Shown: piece by piece, positions 1 to 5,657 of the stretch
Layout: each line of letters opens with the position of its first letter
Numbering within the stretch: the first letter of the stretch is position 1
Origin: an uncultured Clostridia bacterium
GTDB lineage: Bacteria > Bacillota > Clostridia > Christensenellales > Aristaeellaceae
DNA length: 10,100 bases
Assembly (NCBI GenBank): GCA_946534455.1
Contig: CAMNCR010000168.1
Span: 1 to 10,100 of the forward strand
Reading direction: 5' to 3'
Program-made: the position numbers and the translations under genes
The notes under the pieces: generated by a model
What the model was told of the DNA's origin: nothing
Database searches by the model: none
What the model saw: the letters and a program-made list of their open reading frames with translations, nothing else

Positions 1-881
1 AAGGGCTTCGGCGCGCTGGGAAGCTCCAGGCGCTGCGCTTCCGTCTCATAATGATTCCAGCGATCCAGAATTTCCTCCCGGGTCACCTTCTGCTCAAAGG
101 AGACGGACACGGCCGCCATATGACCGTCGCTGGCCGCCACGCGCAGGCACTGCGCGCTGATCACCGGCGACTGCGCGTTGACGATCACCGGCCCGTTTCC
201 CCGGTCCTCCAGATGGCCCCACAGCTTCAGGGGCTCCTGCTCGCTCTTCTCATCCTCCCCGCCGATGTAGGGGATCACGTTATCCACCATTTCCGGCCAG
301 GTCCTGAAGGTCTTGCCCGCGCCGCTGATCGCCTGATAGGTGCATACGCTGACCTTGCTGGGCCGGAAGTCCAGCAGGGGCGTCAGAGCCGGCACATAGC
401 TCTGGATGGAGCAGTTCGGCTTAACGGCGATGAAGCCCCGGCTGCAGCCCAGGCGTTTGCGCTGCGTGTCGATGACCGCCAGGTGCGCGCTGTTGATCTC
501 CGGAACCACCATGGGAACATCCTCCAGCCCGCGGCAGGCGCTGTTGTTGCTCACCACGGGAATTTCATGGCGGGCATAGGCCTCCTCCAGGGCGCGGATC
601 TCGTCCTTTTTCATGTCCACGGCGCAGAACACGAAATCCACCTTTTCCGCCACCGCATCCAGATCCGCCGCGTCCAGCACGGTCATCTCCGCCACGTTCT
701 CCGGAATCGGCCAGCTGAACGCCCAGCGATCCCCCACCGCTTCCCGGTAGGTCTTTCCCGCGCTGCGCGCGGAGGCCGCCACGCAGTTCACCCGGAACCA
801 GGGATGATCCTTCAGCAGGGAAATAAAGCGCTGGCCCACCATGCCGGTCGCGCCGATAATGCCAACTCGCAACTGTTCCAT
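1..881 (-). CDS. asd: Aspartate-semialdehyde dehydrogenase, 3' end cut off by window edge
   Basis: This enzyme reduces 4-aspartyl phosphate to aspartate semialdehyde with NADPH, the branch-point step towards lysine/diaminopimelate, threonine and methionine. It acts in the cytoplasm. 293 codons are visible, roughly four fifths of the usual length of about 360. The N-terminal NADP-binding loop is VGIIGATGMVGQRF (residues 6-19). SNNSA follows at 111-115, then the catalytic cysteine C157 in KPNCSIQSY, the substrate-binding stretch QAISGAGKTF (183-192), and DGH with the probable catalytic histidine H254. The KPNCSIQ form and overall layout fit the archaeal/fungal-like Asd class common in Clostridia rather than the E. 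coli class. The ATG at 881 is preceded by AAGGGG (892-897) at a 10-base spacing, and by a strong promoter further up. The gene is divergent from the sirtuin gene. The family call is firm; the C-terminus is not visible. Confidence 0.93.
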   Translation of the reverse strand, partial: MEQLRVGIIGATGMVGQRFISLLKDHPWFRVNCVAASARSAGKTYREAVGDRWAFSWPIPENVAEMTVLDAADLDAVAEKVDFVFCAVDMKKDEIRALEEAYARHEIPVVSNNSACRGLEDVPMVVPEINSAHLAVIDTQRKRLGCSRGFIAVKPNCSIQSYVPALTPLLDFRPSKVSVCTYQAISGAGKTFRTWPEMVDNVIPYIGGEDEKSEQEPLKLWGHLEDRGNGPVIVNAQSPVISAQCLRVAASDGHMAAVSVSFEQKVTREEILDRWNHYETEAQRLELPSAPKP

Positions 882-904
882 CGAGCAAGATCCCCTTCCC
901 ATGC

Positions 905-930
905 GGGACGAAAGGCTTTTCCCCCGTCCC
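905..930 (-). other. Small hairpin in the asd leader
   Basis: GGGACG (905-910) and CGTCCC (925-930) form a perfect 6-bp stem around a 14-base loop, in which AAA/TTT could add weak pairing. In the predicted asd mRNA the hairpin lies about 6 bases after the 5' end and before the ribosome binding site at 892-897. It could stabilise the 5' end of the mRNA or be chance in GC-rich DNA. No anti-terminator or aptamer-like structure was seen around it. Confidence 0.3.
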
Positions 931-942
931 TTCTTTCGCCGC

Positions 943-971
943 ATCATATCATGATCCCCATGCCCTGTCAA
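943..971 (-). promoter_or_regulatory. Sigma-A promoter for asd
   Basis: Read on the minus strand, a perfect -35 box TTGACA (971-966) is followed by a 17-base spacer and the -10 box TATGAT (948-943). A TGA triplet directly before the -10 gives an extended -10. Transcription would start near 936, leaving a leader of about 55 bases before the asd ATG at 881. This is too short for a lysine riboswitch. Expression is probably strong and constitutive, which is inference from box quality alone. Confidence 0.8.
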
Positions 972-997
972 TAAATGCGGATTGTTCTTCCCCCGTC

Positions 998-1026
998 TTC
1001 ATCCGATGCGGAAAATGTGGTATAAT
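998..1026 (+). promoter_or_regulatory. Probable extended -10 promoter for the sirtuin gene
   Basis: A consensus -10 box TATAAT (1021-1026) is directly preceded by TGG, making an extended -10. At a 17-base spacing sits only a weak -35, TTCATC (998-1003). A start near 1033 would give a leader of about 49 bases to the ATG at 1082. It lies back to back with the asd promoter, with the two -35 regions about 27 bases apart. Confidence 0.65.
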
Positions 1027-1081
1027 CAGTCTGCTTATCTGTTCCTTCTGAGGGTCCGGTTCTGAGAAAGGAGTCCTTCCG

Positions 1082-1798
1082 ATGGCATATGAAGCTTTGC
1101 AGCAGTTGATCGACAGCAGTCAGCGGATCGTTTTTTTCGGCGGTGCGGGCGTCTCCACGGAGAGCGGCATCCCCGATTTCCGCAGCCAGGACGGTCTCTA
1201 TCATCAGAAATACGACTGGCCTCCGGAGACCATTCTTTCCCACACCTTTTTTCAGCGCAGGCCGGAGGAGTTCTTCCGCTTTTACCGGGACAAGATGCTC
1301 CCCCTGGACGCCAGGCCCAACCCGGCCCATCTCAAGCTGGCTGAATGGGAACGGGAGGGAAAGCTCATCGGCGTGGTCACTCAGAATATCGACGGCCTGC
1401 ATCAGGCCGCCGGCAGCCGGAAGGTTTTCGAGCTTCACGGCAGCATTCACAGAAACTACTGCATGGCCTGCGGCCGGTCCTTCTCCCCGGAATACATCCG
1501 GGATTTCGACGGTCCCATCCCCCTCTGCCCCTGCGGCGGCCGGATCAAGCCGGATGTGGTGCTGTACGAGGAGGGCCTGGACGACAGCGTGGTTTCCGGC
1601 GCCATTCACGTCCTCCGGCAGGCGGATCTGTTAATCGTGGCCGGCACCAGCCTGACGGTGTATCCCGCCGCCGGCCTCCTCCGGTATTTCCGGGGCAGCC
1701 ACCTGGTGCTCATCAACCGGGATGCGACGCCCGTGGACAGCTCCTGCGATCTGGTGCTGCATGACAGCGTCGGCCGGGTGCTGGGCTCCCTCACCTGA
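1082..1798 (+). CDS. cobB: Sir2-family NAD-dependent protein deacylase (sirtuin)
   Basis: It removes acetyl or other acyl groups from lysines using NAD+, giving nicotinamide and O-acyl-ADP-ribose, in the cytoplasm. At 238 residues it is a minimal bacterial sirtuin with no extra domains. The NAD-binding motif is GAGVSTESGIPDFRS (21-35). TQNIDGLH spans 100-107, with the catalytic histidine H119 in LHGS. Four zinc-binding cysteines are C127, C130, C149 and C151, the second pair spaced CxC instead of the commoner CxxC. The substrate-groove segment is KPDVVLYEE (156-164), followed by GTSLTVYPA (188-196). GAGVSTESGIPDFR and VVLYEE point to the class U/Firmicutes sirtuins. The ATG has AAAGGAG seven bases upstream. 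It is probably monocistronic, as a separate promoter precedes the next gene, though no terminator was found after it. The symbol is the usual one for bacterial sirtuins; the natural substrate is unknown. Confidence 0.94.
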   Translation: MAYEALQQLIDSSQRIVFFGGAGVSTESGIPDFRSQDGLYHQKYDWPPETILSHTFFQRRPEEFFRFYRDKMLPLDARPNPAHLKLAEWEREGKLIGVVTQNIDGLHQAAGSRKVFELHGSIHRNYCMACGRSFSPEYIRDFDGPIPLCPCGGRIKPDVVLYEEGLDDSVVSGAIHVLRQADLLIVAGTSLTVYPAAGLLRYFRGSHLVLINRDATPVDSSCDLVLHDSVGRVLGSLT

Positions 1799-1832
1799 TT
1801 TTCGCGCCGGCATTTGTTCACAGGATGTTTCA

Positions 1833-1861
1833 TTTACATGCGGTTTGACCTGTGATATCAT
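1833..1861 (+). promoter_or_regulatory. Sigma-A promoter for the motor/potassium gene run
   Basis: TTTACA (1833-1838) and TATCAT (1856-1861) are each one base from consensus. They are separated by 17 bases, with TGA directly before the -10 (extended -10). The expected start is near 1868, giving a leader of about 72 bases to the TTG start at 1940. It is the only good promoter seen upstream of the six plus-strand genes that end at 7706. Confidence 0.72.
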
Positions 1862-1918
1862 GGATGCAATGGCATGAATCCCAGCCGGTGGCGGCCTTTT
1901 TCCTGCTCCGGCAGCCAT

Positions 1919-1938
1919 CTGGAAAGGAGGCGTTCCGG
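1919..1938 (+). promoter_or_regulatory. Ribosome binding site inside a hairpin loop, deciding the TTG start
   Basis: AAAGGAGG (1923-1930) lies nine bases before TTG at 1940, an ideal spacing. The flanks CTGGAA (1919-1924) and TTCCGG (1933-1938) can pair over six positions, one of them G-U. This places most of the ribosome binding site in an 8-base loop. The site supports the TTG start over an upstream ATG at 1874 that has no ribosome binding site. Confidence 0.6.
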
Positions 1939-1939
1939 T

Positions 1940-3217
1940 TTGCCTGACCTGTCGAAAGTAACCGCGATTCTGCCTGATCTGACAGATTATCTGGTCTACG
2001 GTGCCATCGTCATCGTGACGCTCATTGGCGTTCTGAAGTGTCTCTGTCCCCTCTGGGGCACCACCCGCGCCCTGCGCCAGGCCATCTCCCGCCTTCAGGC
2101 GGACGCCGGCAAAACCTCCGGCAAGCCCATCTGGCAGGAAAGCCGGTTCATGGGCCGGCGGCTCCAGGGCAGCTGGCTGCGCTTTCTCCAGAACGCGGAG
2201 CAGCTGGATCGCCGGGGGCTTCCCACCAACGTGGAGGACTACATTAACGATGATACCGTCACGCACGGGCCCGGAAACGCCACGCTGGCGGAGCTGATTC
2301 CCAATCTGCTCACGTCCCTGGGCATTCTGGGAACCTTCATGGGCCTGTCCCGCGGGCTGTCCTCTCTGAACTTTGCCGACGCGGCCCAGCTGGTGGAGGG
2401 CATTCCCGATCTGCTGGGCGGCATGCGCTTCGCCTTCGGCACCTCCGTGGCCGGCATCAGCTGCAGCATCGTTTTCAACATGCTGAACCGCATCTCCCAG
2501 GGCTCCAGCTACCGGGCCATCGATGATTTCGTTTCCTCCTTTACGCAGCTGGCCATGTCCCGCCCGCTGGACAATGACGTGCAGCTCATCTGCCAGAATC
2601 AGGACCGGAATTTCATGCTTCAGGGCGTCACGGAAACCCTCGCGGACCGGCTGGCAGAGAATGTCCGCCGTTCCGTCAGCCAGGCCCTGACTCCGGTGTC
2701 CGAGTCCATGGATCGCTTCATTCTCGGCACAACCCGGAACCAGATCGACGGTGTCAACCGGATTGTCTCCCGTTTTCTGGACGAAATGGATCGCAGCATG
2801 GGCAATCAGTTCTCCCAGCTGGCCTCCGCCATGGACGCCGTCACGCAGAATCAGATTGCCGCGGCCCGGCAGACCGGCGATACCGTGGCCTCCGCGGATC
2901 ATATCGTGCGCGATGCCCGCTCCCTGCAGGAAATCACGAACCATATTCTCGACCGGTTTGACGCGTATATCGCGGAGATGAACGCCAACCGCACCCGGGA
3001 TGAGGGCTTCGAAAAGCGGACGGCCGATCTGCTGAACCGCATGCAGCAGGAGAACCGGGATCTGGCCTCCCTGATCGGCACGCTGAACGAGAAGCTGTCA
3101 TCGGCTCCTGCTTCCGATGCAGATGCGCTCGGCGAAATCCGGCAAACCACCTCCGCGCTCCATCAGACCGTGCGCTCCATTGCCGATACGCTTTCCGCGC
3201 TCAGCAGGGAGGAGTGA
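1940..3217 (+). CDS. ZorA-like MotA/TolQ/ExbB proton-channel protein with long cytoplasmic tail
   Basis: By family this is the pentameric membrane part of a proton-driven 5:2 motor. From the TTG start it has 425 residues. A first membrane helix lies at about 17-36. Paired helices follow at about 117-140, containing LLTSLGILGTFMGL, and about 156-182, containing RFAFGTSVAGISCS. T132 and S169 are candidate pore residues facing the partner's aspartate. Three helices and these two segments match ZorA and the wider ExbB/TolQ superfamily; flagellar MotA has four helices. The remaining 240 or so residues form a helical, coiled-coil-like cytoplasmic tail, much shorter than the very long tail of E. coli Zorya ZorA. 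Two bases separate it from the next gene, so translation is probably coupled. The TTG start is chosen for its ribosome binding site; an ATG at 1874 would lie almost at the transcription start. Superfamily certain, ZorA-like likely, role unknown. Confidence 0.82.
   Translation: MPDLSKVTAILPDLTDYLVYGAIVIVTLIGVLKCLCPLWGTTRALRQAISRLQADAGKTSGKPIWQESRFMGRRLQGSWLRFLQNAEQLDRRGLPTNVEDYINDDTVTHGPGNATLAELIPNLLTSLGILGTFMGLSRGLSSLNFADAAQLVEGIPDLLGGMRFAFGTSVAGISCSIVFNMLNRISQGSSYRAIDDFVSSFTQLAMSRPLDNDVQLICQNQDRNFMLQGVTETLADRLAENVRRSVSQALTPVSESMDRFILGTTRNQIDGVNRIVSRFLDEMDRSMGNQFSQLASAMDAVTQNQIAAARQTGDTVASADHIVRDARSLQEITNHILDRFDAYIAEMNANRTRDEGFEKRTADLLNRMQQENRDLASLIGTLNEKLSSAPASDADALGEIRQTTSALHQTVRSIADTLSALSREE
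3206..3214 (+). promoter_or_regulatory. Ribosome binding site overlapping the end of the upstream gene
   Basis: AGGGAGGAG overlaps the last codons and stop (3215-3217) of the ZorA-like gene. GGAGG is seven bases from ATG 3220 but only one base from the in-frame GTG at 3214. This fixes the ATG as the start and implies translational coupling. Confidence 0.7.
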
Positions 3218-3219
3218 CC

Positions 3220-4227
3220 ATGGCCCGTCAACGCATTCATAACCGCCGCGCCTCCCGCGGCAGCGCCGGAGGCGGCGCCAGCTGGATCAGCTATTCGGAC
3301 ATGATGGCCGCGCTGCTGCTGATTTTTGTGCTCGTGCTGACCTACAGCCTCTATCAGTATTTTTCCATGCTGGAGGCCAAAACCCGGGAGCTGGACGAGC
3401 AGCAGCAGCTCCTCAACCAGCGCACCCTGCAGCTGAATCTGGCCCAGGAAACCCTGGACGAAAAGGAAAAAACCCTGATCATCATTCAGGCGGATCTGGA
3501 CACCCTCCAGGATCAGCTCACCGCCAAGGAGGAGGAGCTGAATGCCGCCAACCTGGTGCTCATTGACCGGGAAGAGGAGCTCTCTGAGCTTCAGTCCGTG
3601 CTCGCCCTCAAGCAGGCGGATCTGGATGCCGCCACCGCCCGTCTGGAGGAGCAGCAGCTGGCGCTCACCACCCAGGCGCGCCGCATCGATGATCTCATCG
3701 GCGTCCGGGCCGCCATGATTGAGGATCTGTCCACCAGCCTGAGCGCGGCGAGCCTGAAGGCCACCGTCGATCCCAATAACGGCGATATCATTCTGGACAG
3801 CACGGTTTTCTTTGACACCGCGCGCGCCACCATCAAGGAGGAAGGGCAGGCGCTGCTCGACCGGTTCATTCCCGTGTATCTGGATGTGCTTCTCCGGGAT
3901 GAATACGCCGACTACCTGGGCGAAATCATCATCGAAGGCCACACCGATTCCAGCGGATCCTATGACTCCAACCTGAAGCTGAGCCAGGACCGGGCCCTGC
4001 AGGTCGCGCTGTACTGTCTGAACATGCCCTCCCTCACCCGCGCCCAGAAGACCCGGCTGCAGCAGATTCTCACGGCCAAGGGCCGCAGCTATGCCGATCT
4101 GGTCTATGATCAGTACGGTCAGGAGAACGCCGAGGCCTCCCGGCGGGTCGAGTTCAAGTTCAGCCTGAAGGATGCCGAAATGATCGAGGAAATGGATCGG
4201 ATTCTTTCCACAGACCGCGGCACCTGA
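3220..4227 (+). CDS. ZorB/MotB-like motor protein with OmpA peptidoglycan-binding domain
   Basis: By family this is the dimeric axle of a 5:2 motor, anchored to the cell wall and gated by a membrane aspartate. It has 335 residues. An arginine-rich N-terminus (R3, R5, R9, R10, R13) should stay in the cytoplasm. SYSDMMAALLLIFVLVL (24-40) is the single membrane helix, with D27 the probable proton-binding residue, equivalent to the MotB aspartate. Residues about 50-158 are a long heptad-rich coiled coil. An OmpA-like domain fills about 185-318. It starts with VFFDTARATI, and EGHTDSSGSYDSNLKLSQDR (239-258) carries the D243 and R258 expected to bind diaminopimelate; SRRVEF closes it. The long stalk between membrane helix and wall-binding domain is unusual for ZorB and could span a thick cell envelope. 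Start ATG 3220 is preferred over GTG 3214. Domain assignments are firm; the cellular role is not known. Confidence 0.85.
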   Translation: MARQRIHNRRASRGSAGGGASWISYSDMMAALLLIFVLVLTYSLYQYFSMLEAKTRELDEQQQLLNQRTLQLNLAQETLDEKEKTLIIIQADLDTLQDQLTAKEEELNAANLVLIDREEELSELQSVLALKQADLDAATARLEEQQLALTTQARRIDDLIGVRAAMIEDLSTSLSAASLKATVDPNNGDIILDSTVFFDTARATIKEEGQALLDRFIPVYLDVLLRDEYADYLGEIIIEGHTDSSGSYDSNLKLSQDRALQVALYCLNMPSLTRAQKTRLQQILTAKGRSYADLVYDQYGQENAEASRRVEFKFSLKDAEMIEEMDRILSTDRGT

Positions 4228-4249
4228 TCCGCCAAGAAAGGATGATTCT

Positions 4250-4783
4250 GTGAAGCCGGCTGCGATTCTTGTGCTGATTCTCTGCCTGGCGGCCGTCGGC
4301 GGCCTCGTGTTTCTGTATCTGCAGTCCACCGTCACCGTCACCGCGCTCGAATGCGTGGCGGTCGACGCGGTCAACCAGCTGGAGGCCTTTGAAGCGCTGC
4401 GCGCTCAGCTGGCCTCGGACACCTTCACGGGAACCCGCTTCACCCGGGACCTGCCCGAAAAGCCCGAGGACTATCTGTTCTATACCTACACCGTGCGCGC
4501 GGACAACCGCGCCATGCTGCCGGCGGAGCTGCTGGAGCTCCAGGTGACCCCCATGGCCGGGGATGTGCTTCAGATCGGCGATCTGGAGCCTCACGACCTG
4601 CCCTCCGGCCAGAGCGCCAGCCTGACCGCCACGATCCTGAGCCCCCGGGAAGGGCACAACGTCCGGGAGCTGACCGTCACCTATTACATCTGGGGCATTC
4701 CCTTTTCCGTCCGTCTGACCTCCCGGGGCACGGCGGAGCTTCCGGTGAATTGCCTGCCGCGCTTCTGCGCGGCCCGTCCCTGA
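4250..4783 (+). CDS. Uncharacterised membrane-anchored or secreted protein of the motor operon
   Basis: I do not recognise this 177-residue protein. It begins with a short positive N-terminus (K2) and one hydrophobic segment at about 4-24, AAILVLILCLAAVGGLVFLY. No lipobox or clear signal-peptidase site follows, so it is probably anchored, with the rest outside the cell. The outer part is rich in alternating hydrophobic/polar stretches: YLFYTYTVRADN, LLELQVTPMAGDVLQI, SGQSASLTATIL and VRELTVTYYIWGIPFSVRL. These suggest a beta-sandwich, Ig-like fold, which is inference. The only cysteines outside the helix are at about 38, 168 and 173. The start is GTG 4250, with AGAAAGGA (4235-4242) seven bases upstream; the nearby ATG 4242 hits a stop after three codons. 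It lies 22 bases after the ZorB-like gene and so may act with the motor's outer part. Confidence 0.7.
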   Translation: MKPAAILVLILCLAAVGGLVFLYLQSTVTVTALECVAVDAVNQLEAFEALRAQLASDTFTGTRFTRDLPEKPEDYLFYTYTVRADNRAMLPAELLELQVTPMAGDVLQIGDLEPHDLPSGQSASLTATILSPREGHNVRELTVTYYIWGIPFSVRLTSRGTAELPVNCLPRFCAARP

Positions 4784-4825
4784 TTCCCGATACCAAACCC
4801 ATTTCAATAAAGGAGGATTTCGAAC

Positions 4826-5611
4826 ATGTTTGGAAGCAAGCGTATTCAGGAACTGGAGTCACAGCTGCGCGACTGGAAAAGCAAGGCTGAAAGGGAGCTT
4901 CGGGAGAAGGATTCCCTGACCGAAAAGCTGCAGGACGCCAAAAAGAGCCTCGCGGATCTGCAGGCGAAGCTGAAGGACACGGATCTGGAGCGTATGAAGG
5001 AGGAGGCGCGCAGCGCCAAGGCGGAGTACGAGGGCCTGCGGGATCTTTATGCGCAGAAGATCAAAGCCTTTGATGATTCCAGGGAAGAGGAAGAGCAGAA
5101 GTTCGCCCGGGATGCCGCGCTGCAGCGCTATCATCTGGAGAATGAAATCAAGGAGAACCGCGCCTCGAACGAAGCCTTTGTCTCCAAAACCGTCCAGACC
5201 TTCAGCGAAAGCTATAACTACTATCTCAATCAGATCAAGCTGATGATGGATGCCCTTGGAAACGTGGCTGCCCAGACCGGCGAAGCCCTCTTCTCCCAGG
5301 ACACGGCGGATCTGAAGGCCAAATTTGGCCAGAAGATGGTTGAAAAGCTGAGATCCGATACCGATCAGCTCCGGCAGGGGGAAGGGGATCTGCTGCTCAT
5401 CGGAGCGCAGGAGGCCGCCCTTGCAGAAGAGGCGGCGGAGGAAGCGGATGAAACGCTGCGCGATCTGAAGGAGCTGGATTCCCTCGATCAGGAGGAAGCC
5501 TCCCCGGAGGAGCCCGAAGAGGAGCCCGAAGAGGAGCCGCTTCCGGAGGCTGAGCCCGAGGATGGGGAGGAAGACGCGGATGCCTTCACGGAGGAGGAGC
5601 CGCTCGACTGA
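4826..5611 (+). CDS. Uncharacterised cytoplasmic coiled-coil protein with acidic tail
   Basis: I do not recognise a named family. The 261-residue protein has no membrane segment or signal peptide and should be cytoplasmic. Residues about 6-112 are heptad-patterned, charged coiled coil. Residues about 113-185 are a further helical region including the aromatic-rich SESYNYYLNQIKLMMDAL (127-144). From about 196 to the end the chain is extremely acidic: 32 of the last 61 residues are D or E, with EEPEEEPEEEPLPE at its core encoded by a short tandem repeat. Such tails are often disordered and bind basic partners. A strong AAAGGAGG (4809-4816) lies nine bases before the ATG. It follows the membrane-anchored gene by 42 bases and precedes the potassium channel gene by 46, with no promoter or terminator seen in either gap. 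A role as cytoplasmic partner of the ZorA-like tail is attractive but unproven. Confidence 0.72.
   Translation: MFGSKRIQELESQLRDWKSKAERELREKDSLTEKLQDAKKSLADLQAKLKDTDLERMKEEARSAKAEYEGLRDLYAQKIKAFDDSREEEEQKFARDAALQRYHLENEIKENRASNEAFVSKTVQTFSESYNYYLNQIKLMMDALGNVAAQTGEALFSQDTADLKAKFGQKMVEKLRSDTDQLRQGEGDLLLIGAQEAALAEEAAEEADETLRDLKELDSLDQEEASPEEPEEEPEEEPLPEAEPEDGEEDADAFTEEEPLD
5507..5538 (+). repeat. Short in-frame tandem repeat in the acidic tail
   Basis: The 12-base unit GAGGAGCCCGAA occurs twice without mismatch (5507-5518, 5519-5530) and is followed by eight more bases of a third copy. It is in frame and encodes Glu-Glu-Pro-Glu units. A 12-base unit can expand or contract without a frameshift, so tail length may vary between strains. 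Confidence 0.85.
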
Positions 5612-5657
5612 TCGGCGGATCTCACCTTCACACTGAAACAAGAAGAGGAATGCTTCC

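Noticed and set aside
882..936. Lysine riboswitch upstream of asd
   Set aside because: The predicted leader is only about 55 bases, far too short for the lysine aptamer, and shows only one small hairpin.
51..974. Long plus-strand open frame of about 307 codons
   Set aside because: It is antisense to asd, whose protein has all family motifs. The antisense protein has low complexity rich in His, Arg and Gly with no recognisable domain. Asd itself is missed only because it runs off the edge.
1874..1939. ATG start at 1874 for the ZorA-like gene
   Set aside because: It has no ribosome binding site and lies about six bases from the predicted transcription start. The extra 22 residues are Arg/Ser-rich, and TTG 1940 has an ideal ribosome binding site.
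1631..2944. Minus-strand open frame of about 437 codons
   Set aside because: It is antisense to the sirtuin end and the ZorA-like gene, with no ribosome binding site or domain pattern.
3214..3219. GTG start at 3214 for the ZorB-like gene
   Set aside because: It is only one base from the GGAGG, too close for initiation. ATG 3220 has a proper seven-base spacing.
1940..4227. Flagellar MotAB, TolQR or ExbBD identity for the motor pair
   Set aside because: The channel protein has three helices and a long C-terminal coiled tail, unlike MotA (four helices) and unlike TolQ/ExbB (no long tail). The partner has an OmpA domain, which ExbD and TolR lack. No flagellar, tol or ton gene is nearby.
3163..4374. 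Minus-strand open frame of about 400 codons
   Set aside because: It is antisense to the ZorB-like gene. The apparent hydrophobic runs mirror the Glu/Gln-rich coiled coil on the other strand.
5612..5657. c-di-AMP (ydaO-type) riboswitch before the potassium genes
   Set aside because: The 46-base gap cannot hold this aptamer, and no matching structure is seen.
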